A stretch of 53,418 bases of DNA, from assembly GCA_035510355.1 (NCBI GenBank), contig DATKHF010000027.1:1-53418 (forward strand), given 5' to 3'. This DNA is from DATKHF01 sp035510355 (GTDB taxonomy: Bacteria > Patescibacteriota > Saccharimonadia > Saccharimonadales > UBA4665). Below are positions 24,374 to 32,601 of this stretch, in pieces; positions within the stretch are counted from its first letter, which is position 1; every line of letters starts with the position of its first letter. The position numbers and the translations under genes are program-made. The notes beneath the pieces were generated by a model, which was given only the letters and a program-made list of their open reading frames with translations, was not told where the DNA came from and did not search any database.

Positions 24374-24745
24374 TTATGGTCTAGGACGAAACAATGATTT
24401 GACAACAAAATCTCCAACTGGTGGTTTTTTGCCGCCGCGAGGGCCGGTGGGGTCGGGGTATCTATCAACTAGCCGTGACCCAAGTGGCACAATCGTAATC
24501 GAGTCGTCAAAAGGTCGCTTAGTATCTGGTCTTCTGACGTGTACGGTATTGGTGCCCAGGTAAACGCACGCCACCGTTGCGATATATTCAGTGGACCGAC
24601 CAGCTCCCCGTGATGGCCCAAGAGGGGTTTCGCGAACCGCAACTTCCATGCCCTCGTGTACTTCTGTTAATGGTAATGGTAACTCGTCGGGTAGTCCGTT
24701 CCCTTCAAACCCTCCAATATCTCTAGGTGTTTGTGTATTTACCAT
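24374..24745 (-). CDS. Hypothetical protein (123 aa)
   Basis: Unrecognised. The sequence is Pro/Gly-rich with short beta-like strands (EYIATVACVYLGTNTVHVRRP, DSITIVPLGSRLVD), reminiscent of a small OB- or SH3-like domain with disordered ends. It sits 20 nt upstream of the yajQ-like gene in the same direction; yajQ-like has its own -10. Coding status is likely from the sustained frame but less certain than its neighbours. Confidence 0.5.
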   Translation of the reverse strand: MVNTQTPRDIGGFEGNGLPDELPLPLTEVHEGMEVAVRETPLGPSRGAGRSTEYIATVACVYLGTNTVHVRRPDTKRPFDDSITIVPLGSRLVDRYPDPTGPRGGKKPPVGDFVVKSLFRPRP

Positions 24746-24823
24746 AAAACTTGCGCCTCAGTGCTTACGTTTTTTAGTGTACGCTCTTACTTTTCAATGT
24801 CAAACTCGCTATACTAACAGGTG

Positions 24824-25879
24824 ATGAGCTATCAAAATCCAAAAATTGCTGATGCTGCTGAGTTGCTCAAACAACGCTTTAAGGAGCTTGAGCACAAGAC
24901 CGATATCCTAAAATCTGTTGAGCTAAAGGCTCTGTATGCCGAGCTGCCAACGTTGGTAGCTGACCATCGAGCTAACTTTGGCAAAGAACTTAATGAATTG
25001 AAATCTGAGCTTCAGGCGATGGTGGATGAGGCTGAGCCAAGCGCAGTACATCTGGCGCCAATTGATGTGACCGCTCCATTTGATATCAACGTTCCGGCCG
25101 ACAAACAACCGCAACTCCTAAGTTCGGAAATAGGCAGTAAACATCCACTGATGACTGAATTAGAAAAAGTATTGGATATTTTTTACCGTATGGGCTTTAC
25201 GGCTGTTGAATCGCGTGAGATTGATGATGAATATCATATGTTTGATAGCCTAAACTTTCCGCCAGGGCATCCTGCAAGAGATGACTATGATACCTTTGTT
25301 ACCGCAGAGAAAGACAAAGACGGTAAGCCTCTTATTGCGCCAGCCCACGCCAGTATTATGCAGAACCGTTTACTTAAACAATTTAAGCCAAACTTAGAGC
25401 GAGATGAGCCAATGAGTGCTGTGTATGCTGGACGAACCTTCAGAAATGAAGATCTTGATGCTCGACATGAGCACACCTTTTACCAGGTCGAAATAATATA
25501 CGTGGGCAAGAATGTTCATGCAGGTAATTTAATAGCAACATTTAAGACTTTTTTGAGTGAATATTACCAACAAGATATAGAAGTAAAAAGCCAGCCATTT
25601 TACTTCCCCTTCACAGAACCAAGTTTTGAACTTGCACTGAGCTGCCCGTTTTGCAAAAAGAAAGGCTGTAACGTCTGTAGCTACACCGGATGGATTGAGC
25701 TGTTAGGCATGGGAATGATCCATCCGAACGTATTAACGATGGGCGGCATTGATCCGAAAATATATACAGGTTTTGCGGGGGGATTGGGCCTTGAGCGCCT
25801 CGTAATGATGAAATATGACATTGAAGACATTCGTCATTTTGAATCCGCAAAATTAGATTTCCTGAGGCAATTTTCATGA
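24824..25879 (+). CDS. pheS: Phenylalanyl-tRNA synthetase alpha subunit (351 aa)
   Basis: Class II aminoacyl-tRNA synthetase catalytic subunit, working as an alpha2-beta2 enzyme. N-terminal coiled coil (about 1-75), then motif 2 (AGRTFRNEDLDARHEHTFYQVE) and motif 3 (GFAGGLGLERLVMMKYDIEDIRHF). At about residues 270-285 a Cys-rich knuckle CPFCKKKGCNVC is inserted before TGWIELLG, as seen in a subset of bacterial PheS. ATG 24824 is preferred over GTG 24821 because it lies 8 nt from the TATACT -10 (24810-24815). Its end overlaps pheT by ATGA. Confidence 0.97.
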   Translation: MSYQNPKIADAAELLKQRFKELEHKTDILKSVELKALYAELPTLVADHRANFGKELNELKSELQAMVDEAEPSAVHLAPIDVTAPFDINVPADKQPQLLSSEIGSKHPLMTELEKVLDIFYRMGFTAVESREIDDEYHMFDSLNFPPGHPARDDYDTFVTAEKDKDGKPLIAPAHASIMQNRLLKQFKPNLERDEPMSAVYAGRTFRNEDLDARHEHTFYQVEIIYVGKNVHAGNLIATFKTFLSEYYQQDIEVKSQPFYFPFTEPSFELALSCPFCKKKGCNVCSYTGWIELLGMGMIHPNVLTMGGIDPKIYTGFAGGLGLERLVMMKYDIEDIRHFESAKLDFLRQFS

Positions 25880-28413
25880 AAGTTAGTTTAAATTCCATTA
25901 TCGGGATGAGTAAAAGATATGGCTGTTCCGATAATATTGTTCCGAACGGTGCTGAAACAGTTATAGAGAAAATTGGCGCCCAGCTAGGTGCAGTCGAAGA
26001 GGTGATTGATGTAGGTGAAAAATATCGTGGTATCACTGTAGCCAAAGTTATTAGTTGCGTGGATCACCCCAATGCCGACAAGCTTCATGTGTGCATAATC
26101 GATGATGGCGGTGTAGTTTCGGACGTAGAGCGCGATACCCATAATTACGTACAAGTTGTATGTGGTGCGCCAAATGTTCGTGAGGGCTTACTCGTGGCGT
26201 GGTTGCCACCAGGCACGACTGTACCCAGCTCTTTTGGTAAAGATGTCTTCGTATTGGATATACGCGAGCTACGAGGCGTTAAAAGCAACGGAATGTTAGC
26301 GAGTGCTCATGAGCTAGATATTAGCGATGATCACACAGGAATTTTAGAAATTAGCGAAGGCGCCAAACCAGGTGATGATTTTGCCAAAATCTACGAGTTA
26401 GCTGATGACCATATCATTGATATCGAAAACAAAATGTTTACACATCGACCAGACTGTTTTGGCTTTCTAGGCGTAGCCCGCGAAATTGCCGGTATCCAAC
26501 AAATACCCTTTAAAAGCCCGGAATGGTACCAGCCAAATCCAGAGTTTCCTGCAGTTGAGGCCGAACAACTAAAACTAGAAGTCAATAATGAATTACCAGA
26601 ACTCGTGCCACGGTTTGCGGCCATTGCTATGCGAGATGTGTCTGTTCAAACTAGTCCAATTTGGCTCCAAGTTGAGTTGAGCAAAGCTGGACTCAAATCC
26701 ATCAATAACATCGTAGATTACACCAATTTCTTTATGCTTGAGACTGGTCAGCCATTACATATTTATGATTACGACAAGTTAAAAGCTCTCGATGGTGGCG
26801 ATACTGCGGCATTGATTGTGCGTCACCCAAAGCCAGGCGAGAAAATTACACTACTTAACGGTAAAGAAATTGAGCCACGAACCGAAGCAATTATGATAGC
26901 CACCGAACAAAAACTTATTGGCATTGGTGGAGTTATGGGTGGAGCTGAAACCGAAGTCGATAAGAACACTAAAAACATCGTTATTGAGTGCGCTACGTTT
27001 GATATGTACTCAATTCGCCGAACAAGTATGGCCCATGGCCTATTCACTGACGCCGTTACCCGCTTCACCAAGGGCCAAAGTCCACTCCAAAACTTGGCTG
27101 TTCTCGCTAAGATCGTTGACGAGATTCGAACATCGGCGAGAGGTAAAGTAGCCAGCTCTGCCATTGACATAAACCACGTACAAGGTCGTGAATCACTATA
27201 CCCACCCGTGCCCGTCTCCCCAGATTTTATTAATGCGCGACTGGGTATTAAATTATCTCCTGAGGAAATGAGTCAGTTGCTCCAGAATGTTGAATTCAAA
27301 GTTGAGATAGCCAGCGACAAGCTAACAGTTACTGCCCCATTTTGGCGGACGGATATTGAAATCCCAGAAGACATTGTTGAAGAACTCGGGCGTCTGTACG
27401 GCTATGACAAGCTCCCACTAACCTTACCCAAGCGGAGCATTGCGCCAATCAAAAAAAACGAATTGTTGGAGCTCAAAAGTGAAGTTCGTGATGTATTAAG
27501 CAAAGCCGGTGCCAATGAGGCTCTAACCTACAGTTTCGTTCATGGTAACTTGCTCGACAAAGTCGGACAAGACAAGTCACAGGCGTTTCAGCTCAGCAAC
27601 GCATTAAGCCCTGACTTGCAGTATTACCGTTTGAGCTTAACGGCCAGCCTGCTTGATAAGGTTCATGCCAATATAAAAGCCGGTTACGACAGATTTGTCC
27701 TATTTGAAATTGGAAAGGGTCATAATCTACAGCATAAAGATGATGATGAAGGGCTACCAAGTGAATTTGAAATGCTTGAGCTCGTCGTTGCCGCTAGTGA
27801 TTCTGTTAAAAAGAATAGCGCAGCATTTTACGTAGCACGTAAATACTTAATAAATTTGGCTGCAGCCTTTAACATACAGTTAGAATTTAGGCCATTCGAG
27901 AAGGAAGAGGATTATCCAGTCGTTAAGCCATATGACCATACCCGCTCAGCACAAATTTTTGTAAAATCCACCGGTATACCGCTTGGCATGATCGGTGAAT
28001 ATAAGCAAAGTGTTCATAAGAATCTTAAACTGCCAGATTACTGTGCCGGTTTCGGTATTGGGCTTACGCAGTTGCTGGCCGCGGTGGCCGGCGCACAAAA
28101 TCCATATATGCCGTTGCCGCGGTTCCCGAAAGTAACACAGGATATTTGCTTGAAGGTTAAAGCTGATCTGTCTTACCAAAAGTTTTTTGATTTTATCAGC
28201 CAGGAACTTAATAAAGTCCAGCCCAAAAACACTTTACCAAAGCTGAGACCACTGGATATCTATCAAAGGGATGACGATAAAGATCATAAACAAGTTACTT
28301 TGCGACTCACTATTGCCAGCTATGAACGAACGATGACTGACGCTGAAGTCGCTAAACTACTTGATAGTCTAGCGTTGGCCGCTAAAGACAAGTTTGGCGC
28401 TGAACGTATCTGA
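25876..28413 (+). CDS. pheT: Phenylalanyl-tRNA synthetase beta subunit (845 aa)
   Basis: Full-length beta subunit: N-terminal tRNA-binding OB fold (about 45-165, GITVAKVISCVDHPNADKLHVC), B3/B4 editing domain (RFAAIAMRDV, NNIVDYTNFFMLETGQPLHIYDYDKL), B5 domain (NARLGIKLSPEEMSQLLQNVEF), catalytic-like core and a C-terminal FDX-ACB domain (LPRFPKVTQDICLKV to the end). Coupled to pheS by a 4-nt overlap. No terminator is visible directly after the stop; instead a new strong promoter begins 9 nt later. Confidence 0.97.
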   Translation: MKVSLNSIIGMSKRYGCSDNIVPNGAETVIEKIGAQLGAVEEVIDVGEKYRGITVAKVISCVDHPNADKLHVCIIDDGGVVSDVERDTHNYVQVVCGAPNVREGLLVAWLPPGTTVPSSFGKDVFVLDIRELRGVKSNGMLASAHELDISDDHTGILEISEGAKPGDDFAKIYELADDHIIDIENKMFTHRPDCFGFLGVAREIAGIQQIPFKSPEWYQPNPEFPAVEAEQLKLEVNNELPELVPRFAAIAMRDVSVQTSPIWLQVELSKAGLKSINNIVDYTNFFMLETGQPLHIYDYDKLKALDGGDTAALIVRHPKPGEKITLLNGKEIEPRTEAIMIATEQKLIGIGGVMGGAETEVDKNTKNIVIECATFDMYSIRRTSMAHGLFTDAVTRFTKGQSPLQNLAVLAKIVDEIRTSARGKVASSAIDINHVQGRESLYPPVPVSPDFINARLGIKLSPEEMSQLLQNVEFKVEIASDKLTVTAPFWRTDIEIPEDIVEELGRLYGYDKLPLTLPKRSIAPIKKNELLELKSEVRDVLSKAGANEALTYSFVHGNLLDKVGQDKSQAFQLSNALSPDLQYYRLSLTASLLDKVHANIKAGYDRFVLFEIGKGHNLQHKDDDEGLPSEFEMLELVVAASDSVKKNSAAFYVARKYLINLAAAFNIQLEFRPFEKEEDYPVVKPYDHTRSAQIFVKSTGIPLGMIGEYKQSVHKNLKLPDYCAGFGIGLTQLLAAVAGAQNPYMPLPRFPKVTQDICLKVKADLSYQKFFDFISQELNKVQPKNTLPKLRPLDIYQRDDDKDHKQVTLRLTIASYERTMTDAEVAKLLDSLALAAKDKFGAERI

Positions 28414-28421
28414 TACGACTT

Positions 28422-28450
28422 TTGACGAAAGTACTTAATGAGGGTATACT
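28422..28450 (+). promoter_or_regulatory. Strong promoter directly after pheT
   Basis: TTGACG (28422-28427), exactly 17 nt, then TATACT (28445-28450). It drives transcription into an 800-nt region without a convincing protein gene, which is the main argument that the structured region downstream is an RNA read from the plus strand. Confidence 0.8.
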
Positions 28451-28452
28451 AA

Positions 28453-28560
28453 ATGATGCTTTGGTCGAGTCACGAGCTATACTTAGCCGATTCCCAAATG
28501 CACTTTGACAGGTGTGATTATATAAGCAGAGTCCACATAGATATTCGCCATAATTTTTAG
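28453..28560 (+). CDS. Possible leaderless micro-ORF (35 aa)
   Basis: Two ATGs in tandem (28453, 28456) follow the TATACT -10 at the distance typical of leaderless genes in this window, and a frame of 35 codons runs to TAG 28558-28560. The predicted peptide (starting MMLWSSHELYLADSQMHF) has no recognisable motif. It may be a leader peptide, or chance within an RNA gene. Low confidence. Confidence 0.2.
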   Translation: MMLWSSHELYLADSQMHFDRCDYISRVHIDIRHNF

Positions 28561-29053
28561 ACAGCTATGTATGACCACGATTTTCGCGGCCATTCATTGT
28601 TGTCTAATTATTATTGGCAAAATTGTTCATACAGGATTACGTAAACGACGGAACACTTTCTTTTGGGATAGCCCATGAAGCTATTCGGTGAATTTCCGTA
28701 TATGACGTCATCCGATTGGAGAAAATCGATCTCGCCTAACGGCTTGAGATCACTCACGGGGGGACAACGGTGAGTTGGCGCGATAAAACGCGACAGGTTT
28801 TCTCCGGTTTCGGGGTTGCGGCACCGGTAGTGGATGCGCACCCAAGCTGGGGTGGAACTATAGAGATATCGTCTCTACCACCCCCGGTTTTCTGGCCCTC
28901 AGACATAGCGCCTTCGCGCCTATCTCCTAGAGCTATTTTCGCGGACCACTTGTGGTTTGCCACTGTCTCCGGGCCCTCAGACTCTTTCCGCTAGGTGTTA
29001 TGCCGCTCCAAACCTCACCAACGGCGTGGCACCTTAGAGTCTGAGCGGCCCGG
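28547..29053 (+). ncRNA. Candidate large structured RNA, family not recognised
   Basis: The stretch between pheT and the FKBP gene has no convincing ORF, is visibly richer in G and C than its surroundings and is dense in hairpins. It contains a 72-nt imperfect hairpin (28547-28618) and a multibranch unit closed by GGAGAAAA/TTTTCTCC (28718-28725/28798-28805) that encloses three hairpins (28728-28751, 28752-28775, 28779-28792). A GGGGTGG/CCACCCC hairpin (28849-28884), a GCGC hairpin at 28905-28923 and a 17-bp stem with one bulge (28969-28985/29036-29053) follow. GGCCCTCAGAC is duplicated (28894-28904, 28972-28982). I looked for RNase P, tmRNA and SRP signature sequences and saw none. The ends are uncertain. 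Confidence 0.55.
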
Positions 29054-29266
29054 GGTTCTCCAGGAGCAGCCATGGACGAGATGAGTTTGTCGATTGAGCT
29101 ATTGCTCTCCAAACTTCCCCCACCACCTCCGCATTAATCACACCCGTCCTTCCATTAGAACTGATGAAAGCTCGTCAGCTGTAATGGATGATAAATCAGC
29201 TAATTTAAAGCCTAGATGCGGTATAATACTTGAATATGTTGAGAACTACCGAGAGGGCCGTTGTTT

Positions 29267-29815
29267 ATGGCACGTAAACGCGACCGAGCATTTGCCATGA
29301 CCATGGCGATCTTATTTTTTGCTACCGCTTTTGGCTTTAGCTTTTATGTTATTTGGTCACTAACTCATCAAAATAACTCATCTTCATCTAGTAATGCGAG
29401 TAGCCAGAGTGCAGCCAATGCCTGTACTGGCTCACCAAGCGCTCCCACGCTTACCGCTCCCACGGCTTATATACCAACGGGCTCTGTAACGGCTCTCCAG
29501 TCGACAGACCTAACTGTCGGTACTGGAGCAACTGCAGCAAAAGGTAGCTGTCTTATTGTAAAGTATTACGGGACTCTGGCTACGAACGGCACGGTATTTG
29601 ACCAAAACTTCAATCAAACGACTGGCTTTGAGTTCAAACTCGGTGCTGGACAAGTTATTCCTGGCTGGGACCAAGGACTAGTAGGCATGAAAGTCGGCGG
29701 CGAACGCCGACTGGTTATCCCACCATCGTTAGCGTACGGCAGTCAATCACCAAGCGCGACGATTCCAGCGAACTCCACGCTTGTGTTTGTTGTTCAGCTT
29801 GTAAAAATTAAGTAA
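29267..29815 (+). CDS. Membrane-anchored FKBP-type peptidyl-prolyl isomerase (182 aa)
   Basis: An N-terminal membrane helix (about 8-32) and a Ser/Ala-rich linker (35-60) lead to an FKBP domain (about 75-182) with the usual core: VKYYGTLATNGTVFDQN, FKLGAGQVIPGWDQGLVGMKVGGERRLVIPPSLAYG and a final LVFVVQLVKIK strand. The Tyr, Asp, Phe and Trp-pocket positions are kept. It acts outside the membrane in protein folding. ATG 29267 is chosen over TTG 29261; TATAAT at 29222-29227 and GAGAGGG upstream support a short leader. Confidence 0.93.
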   Translation: MARKRDRAFAMTMAILFFATAFGFSFYVIWSLTHQNNSSSSSNASSQSAANACTGSPSAPTLTAPTAYIPTGSVTALQSTDLTVGTGATAAKGSCLIVKYYGTLATNGTVFDQNFNQTTGFEFKLGAGQVIPGWDQGLVGMKVGGERRLVIPPSLAYGSQSPSATIPANSTLVFVVQLVKIK

Positions 29816-29881
29816 TCCACAGTTCGACACGGAGGTCGTCTCTTTAGGCAAAATCGTGTCAAAAACACAATATATAGAGTA

Positions 29882-29932
29882 TTGACGTTTACCACTAACA
29901 CTATTTATAATAGATTAGTAAGTAAATACTTA
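29882..29932 (+). promoter_or_regulatory. Promoter and palindromic operator of the glutaredoxin-like gene
   Basis: TTGACG (29882-29887), an 18-nt spacer and TATAAT (29906-29911) are followed at the predicted start by the perfect palindrome TAAGTA-AA-TACTTA (29919-29932). A repressor site here, perhaps for a redox-responsive factor, is a reasonable inference. Confidence 0.65.
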
Positions 29933-29962
29933 AAACCAAAATTCTTTAATTAGGAGGGAACA

Positions 29963-30211
29963 ATGGTCAAAAACATTACCATCTTTACTACTAACACCTG
30001 TGCTTATTGCGGCATGGTTAAGAAATGGTTAGGCAGTAAAGGCCACACATGGGAAGAGGTTAACCTCGATGAACATCCCGAGCGTCAGGCTGAGGCTTTG
30101 AAAATAAGTGGGGCGCTGACCGTACCAGTTACAATCGTAACAAAACAAGATGACAGCCAAGAAGTAGTTGTTGGCTATAATTTAGCAAGACTTGCGCCAG
30201 CAGTCGCTTAA
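29963..30211 (+). CDS. Glutaredoxin-like thioredoxin-fold protein (82 aa)
   Basis: A minimal thioredoxin fold with the redox-active CAYC (13-16 in TTNTCAYCGMVKKWL), the cis-proline TVPVT and a C-terminal GYNLARL helix. This is the NrdH/glutaredoxin-like pattern. A strong ribosome site (AGGAGGG) makes it one of the few well-led genes of the window, and it has its own near-consensus promoter with a palindrome at the start. It sits just before thioredoxin reductase, its likely electron donor. Confidence 0.9.
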   Translation: MVKNITIFTTNTCAYCGMVKKWLGSKGHTWEEVNLDEHPERQAEALKISGALTVPVTIVTKQDDSQEVVVGYNLARLAPAVA

Positions 30212-30321
30212 TTTTTATAAAAAATATAGATTATAGTGACTTAATTCCCTGCTCAGTGACCCCTACTTAAGCTAAAGGGCTTTTTAGCCAGAACAATATC
30301 CGTTAAAATAAGGTTACTATT

Positions 30322-31290
30322 ATGAGTCAGACAAAGACTGAAATCCCAAAACATGATGTGATTATTGTAGGCGCAGGGCCAGCGGCTCTTAGCGCGGCCA
30401 TTTATACGACACGCGAAGACATAGAGACTTTGTTATTTGAACGTGGCGTAACGGGCGGTCTCGCAGCTGTTACAGATTGGGTGGATAATTATCCGGGGTT
30501 TGAGAATGGTATTCAGGGGCTAGAGCTCGCTGAGAATTTGCGCAAGCAAGCGGAACGCTTTGGTGCCGTAATTGAGCTTGGTGAGGTTACTAAAATTATT
30601 GACGAAGGTAAGTATAAACGATTGAAAACGACAAGTGGTGATATGCTCGCCCGAGCTGTGCTCATTGCTACGGGTAGCGATTACAAAAAGATTGGCGTAC
30701 CAGGCGAACAAGATTTTTACGCGCGCGGCGTGCATTATTGTGCAACCTGTGACGGGGCTTTTTATCGTGATAAACGACTGGTAGTCGTTGGCGGCGGTAA
30801 CTCGGCCGTTCAAGAATCAATGTTTTTAACTCGTTTCGCCAGTCACATCGATTTACTGTGTCGTAGTGACACGTTTAGAGCAAGCGACTTTCTGCAACAC
30901 GAGCTTGAGAAAAAACATAAGGATAAAATCACCGTTCACTTTAATACAACCACAGATGAGATAGTTGGCGAAAATGATAAAGTTGTTAAGGTGATCGGTA
31001 CAGATAAAACTACTGGTAAAAAAGTTGATTTTCCAACTGATGGTGTATTTGTGTTCGTAGGGTTAATACCTAATTCACAATTCCTAAAAGACTCGGAGAT
31101 TGAACTAGATGATATAGGCTTTGTCAAGACAGATTCACGACTACAGACGACTATGAAAGGCGTTTTTGCTGCTGGTGATGTTCGCAGTGGTGCGACTATG
31201 CAGATTGCTAGTGCTAGTGGCGAAGGAGCGACCGCTGCACTCATGCTTCGTGAATACCTTGAAGGCAAAGCTCACCCTATCCAGAATTAG
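30322..31290 (+). CDS. trxB: Thioredoxin-disulfide reductase (322 aa)
   Basis: Low-molecular-weight FAD/NADPH enzyme: FAD-binding GAGPAALSAAIYT (18-30), redox centre CATC in HYCATCDGAF (about 137-140), NADPH motif GGGNSAVQESMFLT and C-terminal GVFAAGDVRSG with the flavin-contacting ATAALML segment. Full length. It probably reduces the glutaredoxin-like protein encoded upstream. It ends by a 4-nt overlap with the convergent FNR-type reductase gene. TAAAAT lies about 20 nt before the start. Confidence 0.96.
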   Translation: MSQTKTEIPKHDVIIVGAGPAALSAAIYTTREDIETLLFERGVTGGLAAVTDWVDNYPGFENGIQGLELAENLRKQAERFGAVIELGEVTKIIDEGKYKRLKTTSGDMLARAVLIATGSDYKKIGVPGEQDFYARGVHYCATCDGAFYRDKRLVVVGGGNSAVQESMFLTRFASHIDLLCRSDTFRASDFLQHELEKKHKDKITVHFNTTTDEIVGENDKVVKVIGTDKTTGKKVDFPTDGVFVFVGLIPNSQFLKDSEIELDDIGFVKTDSRLQTTMKGVFAAGDVRSGATMQIASASGEGATAALMLREYLEGKAHPIQN

Positions 31291-31991
31291 ATACTTCGAT
31301 AGCCAGGGAAAAAATCCCCAACGAGGCGAGCCTTCGGAATGCCTGCATTTTCTAGATCATTATCTAGTGTTTCAACCATAGGCTCTGGGCCCGAAACATA
31401 GATTAGAGTGTCAGTAGTTGGCTTGGCCAGATCAAGAATCCGCTTAGCAGTAAGTCGACCAGTTTCGCCGTCCCATGCACTATCGGGCTTATTAGCGACA
31501 ATTATTCGGTTCATTCCGTAATGTTCGAACAATTTCTGGAAAACCATTTCATGTTCGTTATTGACTGCGTAGATAAACGTTAGCTCGCGTGCCTGCCGTG
31601 TGTCGATGAGCCATTTAATAATACTGTGGAATGGTGTAATCCCAATACCACCAGCTACGAAAACCAATGGTATAGAACTATTTTTTGGTAGTACGAAGTC
31701 TCCCATTGGTTCAGAAATGGTAACCCCATCCCCTAGATTTAAATTCCTCAAGGCTGCTTTAAAGGTACTGCTCCGCTCTGCAAATTTCGTCGTAATACTT
31801 ACAAACGGTGAGTCAGTGGGTGAGGAGGATAGCGTAAACCAATGCTTCGTGCCGCGTTCGTCGGGTTGGGGGTGTGGCAGTGACATCTCAATGAATTGCC
31901 CGGCAATATAGTCAACCGGTTTTTCAGGCTCAAACCAAAACGTAATAATGTCAGTAGTTTCGTGGTGAATTTTTTTAAGTGTCGCCTTCAT
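31287..31991 (-). CDS. FNR-type flavin oxidoreductase (234 aa)
   Basis: A ferredoxin-NADP reductase-like module: flavin-binding beta barrel with KHWFTLSSSPTD (the RxYS-type motif is altered) and GDGVTISEPMGDF, then the NAD(P) domain with VAGGIGITPFHSII and YVSGPEPMVE. No iron-sulfur or heme domain is attached, so it needs a separate partner such as a ferredoxin or other acceptor. ATG 31991 is preferred because the TATAAT (32000-32005, minus strand) lies 8 nt from it. It is convergent with trxB, sharing 4 nt. Confidence 0.88.
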   Translation of the reverse strand: MKATLKKIHHETTDIITFWFEPEKPVDYIAGQFIEMSLPHPQPDERGTKHWFTLSSSPTDSPFVSITTKFAERSSTFKAALRNLNLGDGVTISEPMGDFVLPKNSSIPLVFVAGGIGITPFHSIIKWLIDTRQARELTFIYAVNNEHEMVFQKLFEHYGMNRIIVANKPDSAWDGETGRLTAKRILDLAKPTTDTLIYVSGPEPMVETLDNDLENAGIPKARLVGDFFPGYRSI

Positions 31992-32069
31992 CAAGTCTGA
32001 TTATAACGTAGCAGCTCACGGTTTGGTGTACAATATTAGTCAGAGTGAGCACATAAAAGGAGAATATGC

Positions 32070-32594
32070 ATGCCTGATTTCAACAAAGTTATAACGGTCG
32101 GAGATTACCAAAATGGGACAATCAATACAGTAGTTGAGATTCCCGAAGGCTCTATATTGAAAATCGAATGGGATCGTAAACATGCTGCATTCATGCTAGA
32201 TCGAGTGGAGCCCAGTATATTCGCTAAGCCCGTTAACTATGGCTTTATTCCCCAAACACTTGATGAAGATGGTGATGAGCTAGATACACTGATTGTCTGC
32301 AATGAACCAATTCCTACAGGGGTATATGTAGAAGCGAAGATTATTGGCGTCCTGCACTTTGAAGACGATGGTGACATGGATCATAAAATCGTATGCGTAC
32401 CAGCTGATGATCGTAATACGGGCGATAGCATTAATTCGCTTGACGATTTAGGTGAGCGCTGGAAGCAAAAAATCGAACATCACTTCACTCATTATAAGGA
32501 TCTTAAAAAACCTGGTAGCACTAAAGTGCTTGGTTGGGGCGACATTGACGAAGCAAAAAAGGTTGTTAAAGAATCAATCGATCGCTATAAGTAG
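32070..32594 (+). CDS. ppa: Inorganic pyrophosphatase, family I (174 aa)
   Basis: Hydrolyses pyrophosphate to drive biosynthesis. Landmarks: IEWDRKHAAFMLDRVEPSI, YGFIPQTLDEDGDELDTLIV with the metal-binding acidic cluster, and the later EDDGDMDHKIVCVPADD. Soluble and of normal length. AAAGGAG precedes the start. A Nudix gene follows 7 nt after the stop, forming a phosphate-housekeeping pair. Confidence 0.96.
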   Translation: MPDFNKVITVGDYQNGTINTVVEIPEGSILKIEWDRKHAAFMLDRVEPSIFAKPVNYGFIPQTLDEDGDELDTLIVCNEPIPTGVYVEAKIIGVLHFEDDGDMDHKIVCVPADDRNTGDSINSLDDLGERWKQKIEHHFTHYKDLKKPGSTKVLGWGDIDEAKKVVKESIDRYK

Positions 32595-32601
32595 AAATTG
32601 T

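Noticed and set aside
28770..28994. 74-codon frame on the plus strand in the pheT-FKBP gap
   Set aside because: It starts with GTG inside a predicted hairpin, crosses several strong stems, has no ribosome site or leaderless promoter and its peptide shows no domain-like pattern. The minus-strand frame 28754-28963 is rejected for the same reasons.
28422..29053. RNase P RNA, tmRNA or SRP RNA
   Set aside because: I searched by eye for the RNase P core (GAGGAAAGTCCG-like and ACAGA...GGCTTA), the tmRNA tRNA-like ends (GGTTCGA...CCA) and the SRP apical motif (GGAAGGAAGCAGC) on both strands and did not find them. A covariance-model search could still overturn this.
32452..32601. N-terminal extension of the Nudix protein into ppa
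   Set aside because: The extra residues come from another frame of the pyrophosphatase gene and do not belong to the Nudix fold; ATG 32602 gives the normal domain.
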